64,000 nt of DNA from the NCBI RefSeq assembly GCF_001445575.1, contig NZ_CP013200.1, positions 992,001 through 1,056,000 on the forward strand, given 5' to 3'. Of the stretch, positions 44,454 through 52,724 are shown piece after piece; the first letter of the stretch is position 1, and each line of letters starts with the position of its first letter. The stretch is from Arthrobacter alpinus. Its GTDB lineage: Bacteria; Actinomycetota; Actinomycetes; Actinomycetales; Micrococcaceae. Made by a program: the position numbers and the translations under genes. The notes under the pieces are model-generated. The model searched no databases, was not told where the DNA came from, and worked only from the letters and a program-made list of their open reading frames with translations.

Positions 44454-45110
44454 CTACTCGTTCAGGTTCTCCGCCACCGTCTCAAACGCTGCGTCCGGGT
44501 CGCGGGCCTCAATCGCCGCGAGCAGGTCCTCGTGGCCTTCTTGCGGGCAGCCAATGCCCTGGCCGCCGCTGTGGGCTTCCAGATCAGTGCGGAAAACATT
44601 TCCGAACGACTCGTACAGCTCGGCCAGCAGCGGATTGGCTGATGCCCGGGCCACGGCCAGGTGGAATGCCCAGTCGTTCGCGACCCAACCGGCGGTGTCA
44701 TTGGTGTCCCATGCTCGGCGCCGGTCTGCCAGCAAGGTGCGCATCTCACCTTTCTGCGCGGCGGTGGCGTTGTGCGCGGCCAGCCGGGCGGCCTGGGTGT
44801 CCAGTGCCAGCCGGACCTCTACCACGTGCTTGTTGCCGTACCGGCCAATAAGTTTCTGGGTTGCCCCGGCGATCTCGCTCGTGGCGCGCACATAGGTGCC
44901 GTCGCCGCGCAGGACTTCAAGCATGCCCGCGTGGGCCAGCGACTTAATGGCTTCCCGGAGCGTGCCGCGGGAAACACCGAGTTCCTTCATGAGCTCCTGC
45001 TCGGACGGGATGCGCGCGTTGACCGCCCACAGCCCGGAGCTGATGGCGTGCCGCAGCTTGCCCGTGACTTCCTGGGCGAGAGGCTCGCGGTGCGAGGTTG
45101 TCAGACTCAT
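44454..45110 (-). CDS. GntR/FadR-family transcriptional regulator
   Basis: 218 residues. The winged helix-turn-helix (about 10-75) includes IPSEQELMKELGVSRGTLREAIKSL, and the C-terminal FCD domain (about 90-215) has the helical pattern with D and H residues (WVANDWAFHLAVARAS, GHEDLLAAIEARD) that bind metal and ligand in this group. The ATG overlaps the upstream MFS stop as ATGA, so it is second in a two-gene operon. Its likely site is the TTAGAC/GTCTAA repeat at 46441. Confidence 0.9.
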   Translation of the reverse strand: MSLTTSHREPLAQEVTGKLRHAISSGLWAVNARIPSEQELMKELGVSRGTLREAIKSLAHAGMLEVLRGDGTYVRATSEIAGATQKLIGRYGNKHVVEVRLALDTQAARLAAHNATAAQKGEMRTLLADRRRAWDTNDTAGWVANDWAFHLAVARASANPLLAELYESFGNVFRTDLEAHSGGQGIGCPQEGHEDLLAAIEARDPDAAFETVAENLNE

Positions 45111-46306
45111 GCAGGCTTTCCTTCCTGGAGCGGCACAATAGTGATGGCGCCGGTGTTCCGCCCGCCCCTGTCCCGGGAAGCGCCGTCCCTCCCGGGTGCA
45201 GTGAGCAGCCAGGCCAGCACCGCCTGCGCCGCGGCCACAGCCACCAGCAATATCAACGGTACGGTCCAGCCTCCGCTGAGGCTGCGCGCCAGGCCCATGC
45301 CGAACGGGCCCAGCGTCCCCACAAGGTAACCAACAGACTGGGCGGCGGTGGACATGGCGGTGGCCTCCGCCGTCGTACTTCCGCTTTTGCTGATGACCAC
45401 TAGGACCAGCGCGAACACGCCAAAACCAAAGCCGAGGAGCAGTGCAGGGGCCACGGCAGCCTGGGTGGGGAGGGCCAGAAGGGCGATTGCCCCGAGCAGG
45501 TAGGAGCCGCTGGCCAGCATGAAGGCGACGCGCAATCCGCCGGGTCGGGCGGCTACTGCGAGCAGGCCGATGTTGGTGACGACAGTGACCACTTGGGCCA
45601 GCCCAAGCATTAGGCCGGCGGTGGCGGGGTCTAGGCCGCCGTCGATCAGGATCAGGGGCAGCCAGCTGATGATGGAGTAGGCGGCGATGGCCTGGATGGT
45701 GAAGAACGCCGTGATGAGCAGGCCCTGGCGGGTTTTCAGCAGCTTCCACGGCGATGTGGCCGTGCCTGGGGCCGGTGTTGGGCGGCGGTGCGCGGCGAGG
45801 GCGATCGGGATGAAGGCCAGCAGCGTCACGACCGAAAGGACGGCCCAGGCGGCAAGGCCCAGCGACGGCGAGTCCAATTGCATGGCCAGCGGCACGCTCA
45901 CGGCGGCGGAGATGGTGGCACCAAACGACATGGTGATGGTGTAAACACCCGTCATGGCGGCGGTTTTGCTGGCGTAGTGCTCGCGAATGAAGGCGGGCAT
46001 CGACACGTTGCACACGGCCAGTCCGGACATGCTCACCACGGTTCCCAGGAGCAGCATCCCCACGCTGGGCACCGCCCGCAGCGCGAGCCCTGCCGTCAGG
46101 GTGGCGAGCGCGATCGCAATGGCCTTTTCGACCCCGACACGGCGGACCAGCCATGATGTTCCCGCACCGGCGATGGCGAAGCAGAGCGTGGGGATGGAGG
46201 GGAGCAGCGCGGCGGTCAATGCGCCGTAGCCGAGAACTTGCTGGAGGTCGTGGTACAGGGCGGAGGCGCTGGAGATCCCTGCCCGGAGGTTGAGACCAAT
46301 GAGCAC
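45107..46306 (-). CDS. MFS transporter, CynX/NimT family, N-terminus probably frameshifted
   Basis: 399 residues from a GTG at 46306, about 11-12 helices. IGLNLRAGISSASALYHDLQQVLG at the start and the repeated Gly-rich helices match the CynX/NimT group (cyanate, 2-nitroimidazole or related anions). The GTG start cuts into helix 1. In the same frame upstream, RKRLTAAFGILAIV completes the helix, but no start codon exists there before a stop. The only good ATG (46434) is in another frame (MIDPMTQFLQHPDT). A frameshift in the C/G-rich stretch 46330-46395 would join them. It is cotranscribed with the GntR gene. Confidence 0.85.
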   Translation of the reverse strand: MLIGLNLRAGISSASALYHDLQQVLGYGALTAALLPSIPTLCFAIAGAGTSWLVRRVGVEKAIAIALATLTAGLALRAVPSVGMLLLGTVVSMSGLAVCNVSMPAFIREHYASKTAAMTGVYTITMSFGATISAAVSVPLAMQLDSPSLGLAAWAVLSVVTLLAFIPIALAAHRRPTPAPGTATSPWKLLKTRQGLLITAFFTIQAIAAYSIISWLPLILIDGGLDPATAGLMLGLAQVVTVVTNIGLLAVAARPGGLRVAFMLASGSYLLGAIALLALPTQAAVAPALLLGFGFGVFALVLVVISKSGSTTAEATAMSTAAQSVGYLVGTLGPFGMGLARSLSGGWTVPLILLVAVAAAQAVLAWLLTAPGRDGASRDRGGRNTGAITIVPLQEGKPA

Positions 46307-46440
46307 GATGGCAAGGATGCCGAAGGCGGCCGTGAGCCGCTTTCTGGTTCGCGGGGCGGGGCCCGGCGCGGGGGTTGGCTGGTGGGCGGCGGTGTGTCAG
46401 GGTGCTGCAGGAATTGAGTCATCGGGTCAATCATAAGACG

Positions 46441-46459
46441 TTAGACGTTTGAGGTCTAA
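46441..46459. promoter_or_regulatory. candidate GntR operator
   Basis: TTAGAC-gtttgag-GTCTAA is a perfect inverted repeat just upstream of the MFS-GntR operon, directly before the ATG at 46434. Position suggests autorepression. Confidence 0.55.
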
Positions 46460-46778
46460 GTGGGGCGTTTGGTAGAAATAGAAATCTGGTTTGACTCTGG
46501 AAAATATTTTCGCTGCGTCGTGGGGTCGTGAGAGTTTCCCGTTCCGTTTGCCGTCCCACGCCCTTCGAATTGCTCTCGGCATTTCACAGGTGGCCTGGAA
46601 GCATTCAGCCCGGCGCCATTGTCCCCAGTTCAACAGAAAAAATCGGCAATGGTTGGATATCTTTCATGCGCGGTGGGCCCCGCCGGGGCGAATGAGACGG
46701 CCGCGAAGAATGGCAGCAACAAACGCAACGATGCGGTGGACTGGTCAGGGAGTTCCCGATGACGGCCGCCCGCAAGCC
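46460..46778. other. gap without a recognised gene
   Basis: The stretch between the GntR-operon operator and the 3' end of the PucR gene shows no gene I can support on either strand. Open frames here are antisense continuations of the PucR gene. GGGCCCCGCCGGGGC at about 46677 is a short GC-rich palindrome-like site. Confidence 0.4.
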
Positions 46779-48227
46779 TCAGTTCTGCGGGGCAAGCCTG
46801 CGCACCGCCAATGCCAGCCACAGTTGCACCCGGTCTGGTGTCAGGGCTGGGTCGTAACCTGTCAGCTCGGCGATCTGGGTCAGCCGGTAGCGCACGGTGT
46901 TGCGGTGCAGGGCGAGGGTCTCGGCAACGGCGGCCACGGAGCCGTTGAGCTGCAAATATGTTTCGAGGGTTTCTACGAGTTCGGCGCCGTGTGCGTCGTC
47001 GAACGCCGTGAGGGGACCCAAGGCTTCAGCTGCCATGTCAGCCATCGGCACATCTTCGCTGGCGAGCAGGAGAGAGGTCAGGCTCAGCCGTTCCGGGACG
47101 TTGACTTCCAGACCACGGGTGGCAGCTTCACGTGCTTCAAAGTAGCTCCAGCGCAGTCCATTGGCCTGCGAATACGCGCCGCCAATTCCCACCGGGACCG
47201 TGATGCCCAGGTTGTGCATTTGATGGCTCAATGCCCGGCCCAGCGTGGCTGGATCACCGGCCGCAGTGGGTACCACCAAGAGGAGTTCCTGCCTGCCCTC
47301 GGAATCGATGGTGCCGGCAATGGATGTTTCCAACTCAGCCGGCAGCGTGATGGTGGCAAGGGAAGCGAACTTGCTCTCCTCGGTGCTGACCAGGAGGACA
47401 AAGTTCTTAGCTGTTGGTGAGATGCCCAGGCTCTCGAGACGGGCGGCCGAATCGGCGGGTTCAAGAGTGCCCCGGACAATGTCAGAAATGACTTGACCGG
47501 CGATCTGGCGTGCACTGTGACGCCGCTGCACCACGTTGTTTAGCTCGATACTGATGAGCCCGCGCGCATAGTCAACAATTCCGTCATCGTGATATGGCTG
47601 CCGGAGCCAGAGTGTACTGGCGTCGCGCTTGCCCGTGGAAAGCGCCACCGCTTGCCAGCCGGCGTCGTCCGGGGTAGTGCCGGGCGACGTGGCCGCAACT
47701 TCGCCGCCGTACTGGGTGACAGAAAGATCCGTGGCCACCATGGACGCAAGCTTCTTGAGGAGAGCTGGTAGCCCGCCACCGGTCAGCAGCGCGCGTGCTA
47801 GTACCTGGTGCTCTCGCAAGAGGCGTTCAAGCTTGGCATAGTGGTCGGCTGAGCGGGCATCCGCCACCAACTTTCCGATGGCAATGAAGGGCGTGCTGTA
47901 GGGCACCTCCACCACCGGAACAGCCCAGCGATTTGCCTCTGCCAACAGGGCAGGCGGCACCGAATCATGTTCGAATCCAATGCCGAAGCCAATTCCGACG
48001 GCGCCCGCTCGCTTGATTTGTCGAACAAAGGAACGCTGGGCGTCGGCTGTGCCCTGCCGTGCTCCCGTGGTGAGAACCAGTTCGCCGCCGCTGAGGAACG
48101 ACTGAGGGTTTTCCAGCTCCGTCACGGCGACCCAATCGATCGCGGCGGTCAGCGGGGTGCGGGTGGAGCCCAAGTTTTTCAGGTGCAGGCCGGAAATGCC
48201 CAAAAGGTCAGCCAAGGAAAGTGCCAT
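46779..48227 (-). CDS. PucR-family transcriptional regulator
   Basis: 482 residues from the ATG at 48227. It has the N-terminal PucR sensor domain (LADLLGISGLHLKNLG, GGELVLTTGARQG), a central GGDEF-like region (RQELLLVVPTA, VPVGIGGAYS) and the C-terminal helix-turn-helix (LQLNGSVAAVAETLALHRNTVRYRLTQI). TATAGT lies six bases before the ATG on the reverse strand, so the mRNA may be leaderless. It is divergent from the aminobutyraldehyde/GABA genes, which it probably activates. Confidence 0.9.
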   Translation of the reverse strand: MALSLADLLGISGLHLKNLGSTRTPLTAAIDWVAVTELENPQSFLSGGELVLTTGARQGTADAQRSFVRQIKRAGAVGIGFGIGFEHDSVPPALLAEANRWAVPVVEVPYSTPFIAIGKLVADARSADHYAKLERLLREHQVLARALLTGGGLPALLKKLASMVATDLSVTQYGGEVAATSPGTTPDDAGWQAVALSTGKRDASTLWLRQPYHDDGIVDYARGLISIELNNVVQRRHSARQIAGQVISDIVRGTLEPADSAARLESLGISPTAKNFVLLVSTEESKFASLATITLPAELETSIAGTIDSEGRQELLLVVPTAAGDPATLGRALSHQMHNLGITVPVGIGGAYSQANGLRWSYFEAREAATRGLEVNVPERLSLTSLLLASEDVPMADMAAEALGPLTAFDDAHGAELVETLETYLQLNGSVAAVAETLALHRNTVRYRLTQIAELTGYDPALTPDRVQLWLALAVRRLAPQN

Positions 48228-48320
48228 GACATAACTATACAAACGCACTACGGCGAATGTTTGATGTGGTGCACTTGGCTATTCGCTTGGAGCTGGCTCG
48301 GGGCTTAGGCTTTCGCATAT

Positions 48321-48336
48321 GCGGCAGATCTGCCGC
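48321..48336. promoter_or_regulatory. 16-bp perfect palindrome, candidate PucR site
   Basis: GCGGCAGATCTGCCGC is fully symmetric and lies between the divergent PucR and aldehyde dehydrogenase genes, about 50 bp before the latter's start. Confidence 0.45.
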
Positions 48337-48384
48337 CTCGTCTACATCGAGCTCATGCGCTTCGAGTTAAAGAGGTTGAACACC

Positions 48385-49815
48385 GTGGTCCACACCTTGC
48401 AGAACTTCATCAATGGAGAGTTCGTCGCCGCCACCGGCACGGAATCCTTAGATATTGTCAATCCAAGTAACGGCGAAGTGGTGGCCACGGCACCGGTCTC
48501 CAGCCAAGCCGATGTGGATGCCGCCATGGAGGCCGCAGCCACTGCCTTCAAAACCTGGAAGCGGGCCACGCCCGGCCAGCGCCAAAGCGTGTTGCTCCAG
48601 CTGGCCGACGCCATTGAGGCCCGCAGCAATGAGATCGTAGAAGCGCAGCACAGGAACACCGGTCAGGTTAAGCAGATGATCGCTGACGAGGAAGTCGCGG
48701 CGGGAGCAGACCAACTGCGTTTCTTCGCCGGTGCAGCCCGCCTGCTCGAGGGTCGCTCAGCGGGTGAATACATGGAAAACTTCACCTCCTATGTACGCCG
48801 CGAGCCTGTGGGCGTCATTGCCCAAGTAACTCCCTGGAACTACCCCTTCCTGATGCTCATCTGGAAGATCGGCCCGGCCCTCGCAGCCGGCAACACGGTG
48901 GTCCTCAAGCCCAGCGACACCACGCCGGAAAGCACGCTGGTGTTTGCCGACATCGCCAAGGACATTGTTCCGGCCGGCGTGTTGAACTTTGTGCTTGGCA
49001 ATGGGGCAACCGGTGCAGCCATGGTGGAACACAAGATTCCGGCCATGGTCTCCATTACCGGATCGGTCCGGGCCGGCATCGCCGTAGCCACGGGGGCTGC
49101 CAAGGGACTCAAACGTGCTCACCTGGAATTGGGTGGCAAGGCCCCGGCCATCGTCTTTGCAGATGCAAATCTGGGCAAGACAGCCCAGGAGATCGCAGAA
49201 TATTCCTTCTTCAACGCAGGCCAGGACTGCACGGCCATCACGCGCGTGCTGGTCGAGGAGTCTGCACATGATGAGTTCACCGCTGCTCTGGCCACGGCCG
49301 CGCAAGGCCTTCAAACAGGCAACGCGGATGAGTCCAAGAACTATTTCGGTCCGCTCAATAACATCAACCACTTCAATGCGGTGGTCAAGGTGGTGGAGAG
49401 CATTCCGGACTACGCAACTGTTGTTGCCGGAGGCAAGCGCGTGGGGGAGAAGGGCTTCTTCTACGAGGCCACAGTGGTGGATGGTGTGAAGCAGACCGAC
49501 GACATTGTCCAGCAGGAAACGTTTGGCCCCGTTATTACAGTGCAGACATTCAAGACCGAGGAAGAAGCGGTGGAGATGGCAAACGACGTCGACTTCGCCC
49601 TGGCTTCCAGCGTGTGGACCTCCAACCACGGAGTGGCCATGCGCGTCTCCCGTGACTTGGACTTTGGTGCCGTCTGGATCAACACCCACATCATGCTCAC
49701 GGCCGAGATGCCCCACGGAGGGTTCAAACAGTCCGGCTACGGCAAGGATTTGTCCATGTATGGCGTGGAAGACTACACCCGCATCAAGCACGTCATGAGC
49801 AACCTGGACGCTTAA
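48385..49815 (+). CDS. gamma-aminobutyraldehyde dehydrogenase
   Basis: 476 residues from the GTG at 48385 (AGAGG nine bases upstream). ALDH motifs: VTPWNYPFLML, ELGGKAPAIVF with the general-base Glu, the catalytic Cys in FFNAGQDCTAITR, and QETFGPVITV. The sequence is of the PatD/YdcW kind that oxidises 4-aminobutanal to GABA; a betaine-aldehyde dehydrogenase is the main alternative. The next gene, GABA transaminase, supports a putrescine-to-GABA-to-succinate route. Confidence 0.88.
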   Translation: MVHTLQNFINGEFVAATGTESLDIVNPSNGEVVATAPVSSQADVDAAMEAAATAFKTWKRATPGQRQSVLLQLADAIEARSNEIVEAQHRNTGQVKQMIADEEVAAGADQLRFFAGAARLLEGRSAGEYMENFTSYVRREPVGVIAQVTPWNYPFLMLIWKIGPALAAGNTVVLKPSDTTPESTLVFADIAKDIVPAGVLNFVLGNGATGAAMVEHKIPAMVSITGSVRAGIAVATGAAKGLKRAHLELGGKAPAIVFADANLGKTAQEIAEYSFFNAGQDCTAITRVLVEESAHDEFTAALATAAQGLQTGNADESKNYFGPLNNINHFNAVVKVVESIPDYATVVAGGKRVGEKGFFYEATVVDGVKQTDDIVQQETFGPVITVQTFKTEEEAVEMANDVDFALASSVWTSNHGVAMRVSRDLDFGAVWINTHIMLTAEMPHGGFKQSGYGKDLSMYGVEDYTRIKHVMSNLDA

Positions 49816-49907
49816 CAGCTTCTTTTTCGCAGCCGGGCACTCTTAGCTCGCGCCTCCCATCCCCTTCCCGAAAACCCTCAGTCTTACCCCCCTTGAAAGG
49901 AATGTCC

Positions 49908-51269
49908 ATGAGCGATATTCAGTACCGCCTTGACCAAAAGCGTCAGATCCTGGGAGCATTCCCCGGCCCCAAGTCGCAAGCACTTGACGAGCGCCGCAAG
50001 GCGGTCGTGGCCGGCGGCGTGGCCTCCACCGTACCCGTTTACGTTGCCGACGCCGACGGCGGCATCATCACCGACGTTGATGGCAACTCCTTCATCGACC
50101 TGGGGTCAGGCATCGCCGTCACCTCGGTCGGCGCATCGGACGCCAACGTGGTGGAGGCAGTCCGCGAGCAGGTTGGGCACTTCACGCACACCTGCTTCAT
50201 GGTCACCCCGTACGAGAGCTATATCCAGGTCGCGGAGGAGCTCAACGCCCTGACCCCCGGCACCCACGAGAAGCGCACCGTGCTGTTCAACTCCGGAGCC
50301 GAGGCAGTGGAAAACGCAGTCAAGGTTGCCCGCCTGGCCACCGGCCGCGACGCCATCGTCGCCTTCGACCACGCCTACCACGGCCGCACCAACCTGACCA
50401 TGGCACTGACAGCCAAGGCCATGCCCTACAAGACGAACTTCGGCCCGTTCGCACCGGAGATCTACCGCGTGCCCATGAGCTACCCCTACCGCGAAGAAGC
50501 GGACATCAAGGGTGAAGAGGCCGCACGCCGCGCCATCACCATGATCGAGAAGCAAATCGGTGCGGACTCCGTGGCCGCCATCCTGATCGAGCCCATCCAG
50601 GGCGAGGGCGGCTTCATCGTCCCGGCCGACGGCTTCCTGCCCACCCTGGCCGCCTGGGCCAAGGACAATGGCGTGGTCTTCATCGCTGATGAGGTCCAGT
50701 CAGGCTTCTGCCGCACCGGCGAATGGTTCGCCTCCCAGCACGAAGGCGTGGTCCCGGACATCATCACCATGGCCAAGGGCATCGGTGGCGGTCTGCCGCT
50801 CTCCGCCATCACCGGCCGCGCCGACCTCATGGACGCTGTGCACCCCGGCGGCCTCGGCGGCACCTACGGCGGAAACCCCGTTGCCTGCGCCGCCGCGCTC
50901 GCCGCCATCAAGACCATGAAAGACCACGATCTCAACGCTCGCGCTGTGAACATTGAACGGATCGTGACCGAGCGTTTCACGGCCCTTGTTGAGGAGCTGG
51001 GCGAAGCCGGCATCATCGGTGAAATCCGCGGCCGCGGCGCCATGATGGCGATCGAACTGGTCAAGCCCGGCACCGCCAACACCACCAAGGAAGTCAACGC
51101 CGAGGCCGCCAAGGCCATCGCTGGCGCCTGTCTGCAGGCCGGTGTCATCATCCTGACGTGCGGCACCTACGCTAACGTCATCCGCCTGCTCCCGCCGCTG
51201 GTCATCAGCGACGAACTGCTGGGCGACGGCCTGGACGTCCTCTCCGACGCCATCCGCGCGGCCGTCTAG
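49908..51269 (+). CDS. gabT: 4-aminobutyrate aminotransferase
   Basis: 453 residues, class III PLP aminotransferase. It has NSGAEAVENAVKVAR, AFDHAYHGRTNLTMA, the Asp-containing FIADEVQSGFCRTG and the PLP lysine in TMAKGIGGGLPLSA. It transfers the GABA amino group to 2-oxoglutarate, giving succinic semialdehyde. The ATG at 49908 has GAAAGGA at a good distance; in-frame starts at 49893 and 49902 overlap that site. It forms an operon with the aldehyde dehydrogenase. No succinate-semialdehyde dehydrogenase is in view. Confidence 0.95.
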   Translation: MSDIQYRLDQKRQILGAFPGPKSQALDERRKAVVAGGVASTVPVYVADADGGIITDVDGNSFIDLGSGIAVTSVGASDANVVEAVREQVGHFTHTCFMVTPYESYIQVAEELNALTPGTHEKRTVLFNSGAEAVENAVKVARLATGRDAIVAFDHAYHGRTNLTMALTAKAMPYKTNFGPFAPEIYRVPMSYPYREEADIKGEEAARRAITMIEKQIGADSVAAILIEPIQGEGGFIVPADGFLPTLAAWAKDNGVVFIADEVQSGFCRTGEWFASQHEGVVPDIITMAKGIGGGLPLSAITGRADLMDAVHPGGLGGTYGGNPVACAAALAAIKTMKDHDLNARAVNIERIVTERFTALVEELGEAGIIGEIRGRGAMMAIELVKPGTANTTKEVNAEAAKAIAGACLQAGVIILTCGTYANVIRLLPPLVISDELLGDGLDVLSDAIRAAV

Positions 51270-51343
51270 ACCGGACCCTCCCTCAGCGTTTGGGGTGAAT
51301 CTGGCAACGCTCCCTCAATAGTTGGGAGAAGGAAGTCCGACGG

Positions 51344-51387
51344 CGGCACCTGGGATGAGCTCTTGGCTCGCCCCGGGTGCCGTTTTT
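51344..51387 (+). terminator. intrinsic terminator after gabT
   Basis: CGGCACC-t-GGG pairs with CCC-cg-GGTGCCG, with AGC/GCT extending the stem inward, followed directly by TTTTTG. Confidence 0.85.
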
Positions 51388-51470
51388 GTGCGTCATGGAG
51401 CGTGGTTCCTGAACTGTGATGGGTAGGCTGGGAAGAATATTTTCCACGAGGCACGGCACATTGGGGTGGC

Positions 51471-52724
51471 ATGGGCAGTCAAGGGTTTGACCGGAGGTAT
51501 CCGGCAATGTTCCAGCCGGGAGGCGAGGGTGAACCCGGTGAGCTGTATGTGCCGTCGCCGCTCCCGCCTCGGAAAAGTCCGGACACGGCGCACCAGGATG
51601 AGCGGCCCGCCGGTGATCCGGCGGTGCGGACCGCCGTAGCCGTCTGGCCGTCCGCGCCGCCCGTGGTGGAAATTCCCGGCCCGTTCACGGGAGGCCTGAA
51701 AGCGGGAGCGGGGCCTCTTACGGCGGACGCCCGCGAGGAGGCCGGCCGCGATCCGGACGGTCTTGGGCCTGGCGGCCGCGGGCAGGGCAGCAACGATCCG
51801 GACGGGCGTGAGACAGCCAGCATCGATCCGGACGGGCGTGAGACAGCCAGCAACGATCCGGACGGGCGTGAGACAGCCAATAGCGATCCGGACGAAAGCC
51901 TGGCGGCGGGCCGCCCGGCGCGTGAGATCCAGTGGAACGCCAGGACCTGGGTCATCTGCCTATCAGCCATTCTGCTGGCCTTTGCCGGTTCGGCTTTCTG
52001 CCTCCTTGCAACACAATTCATCCCCGATGCGGCCAGTGTGGACCCCACGGAGCATCACGGGATCATGGTGGCCCCCTGGGGTGTGCTGATCCTGCCGGGG
52101 GCTTCGGCGCTTCTTGCCGCGGCCTTGGGAATGCTGGCTGGCCTGTTCCTTGCCGCAGCACGGCATTACACCGACAAGGCTTGGTGGCATCACGGTGCCG
52201 CGGCAGCCGTGGGACTTGCAGCTTTGGCCGGTGGTTTTGTGGGGATTTTCAGCGAAATGTTGTTCGCCGAGACCCTCTACAATCCCGGCGCATACCAAGA
52301 AAGCTATTACGTCCCCTGGTTCATTGTGTTTCAGCAAGCAGCCTGGCAACTGCTGCTGTTGGGACTAGGCATCCTCGCGCTGGTTGCAATCATCCGGCCA
52401 GGAAGGGGCGGTATTCCCGGCAGGCCATCCACTGCGGTGGCCTTGTGGACAGGCCTCCTCATGAGCTGTGCTGGGGTGTGGACCTGGTTTGCCACGCAGC
52501 TGTATCCGCTGGTCGAGGGGCGGATGGTCACGGTGGACGAGCAGCAGAACTACATGGTGCAGCCATGGACCAACATCATCAGTCAGGCCGGCGGACCGCT
52601 CGTCATGGTCGGTTCCGCTGCCCTGTTCTTGTGGGTGTTTATGCTGGCGACCACACGGCGGACCGCCGTGGAGCCGCTAATCGAGGACGAATGGGAACAG
52701 GTGGCCGGCCATGAACCGGGATGA
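51471..52724 (+). CDS. six-helix membrane protein, paralogue 1, unknown function
   Basis: 417 residues. The first 160 are cytoplasmic and low in complexity, starting FDRRYPAMFQPGG and including three 10-residue repeats DPDGRETAS(I/N). Six membrane helices follow, the first being WVICLSAILLAFAGSAFCLLA, then a conserved loop (VDPTEHHGIMVAPWGVLI). It shares this plan with the next gene. I know no function; the MFQPGG start motif appears in both and may be a family mark. It overlaps the next gene by 14 bp, so the two are probably coexpressed. GGGGTGG precedes the ATG. Confidence 0.75.
   Translation: MGSQGFDRRYPAMFQPGGEGEPGELYVPSPLPPRKSPDTAHQDERPAGDPAVRTAVAVWPSAPPVVEIPGPFTGGLKAGAGPLTADAREEAGRDPDGLGPGGRGQGSNDPDGRETASIDPDGRETASNDPDGRETANSDPDESLAAGRPAREIQWNARTWVICLSAILLAFAGSAFCLLATQFIPDAASVDPTEHHGIMVAPWGVLILPGASALLAAALGMLAGLFLAAARHYTDKAWWHHGAAAAVGLAALAGGFVGIFSEMLFAETLYNPGAYQESYYVPWFIVFQQAAWQLLLLGLGILALVAIIRPGRGGIPGRPSTAVALWTGLLMSCAGVWTWFATQLYPLVEGRMVTVDEQQNYMVQPWTNIISQAGGPLVMVGSAALFLWVFMLATTRRTAVEPLIEDEWEQVAGHEPG
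51795..51884 (+). repeat. 30-bp tandem repeat, three copies
   Basis: Units starting GATCCGGACGGGCGTGAGAC at 51795, 51825 and 51855, with a fourth start (GATCCGGACG) at 51885. They encode DPDGRETA(S/N) repeats in the N-terminal part of the membrane protein. Confidence 0.85.

Noticed and set aside
44454..46154. A 566-codon minus-strand frame spanning two genes
   Set aside because: Only its C-terminal part (the GntR regulator) is real; the rest is an out-of-frame reading of the MFS gene and is Arg/His-rich nonsense.
46491..47420. Open frame of 309 codons on the plus strand
   Set aside because: It is antisense to the PucR gene, has no ribosome site and resembles no family.
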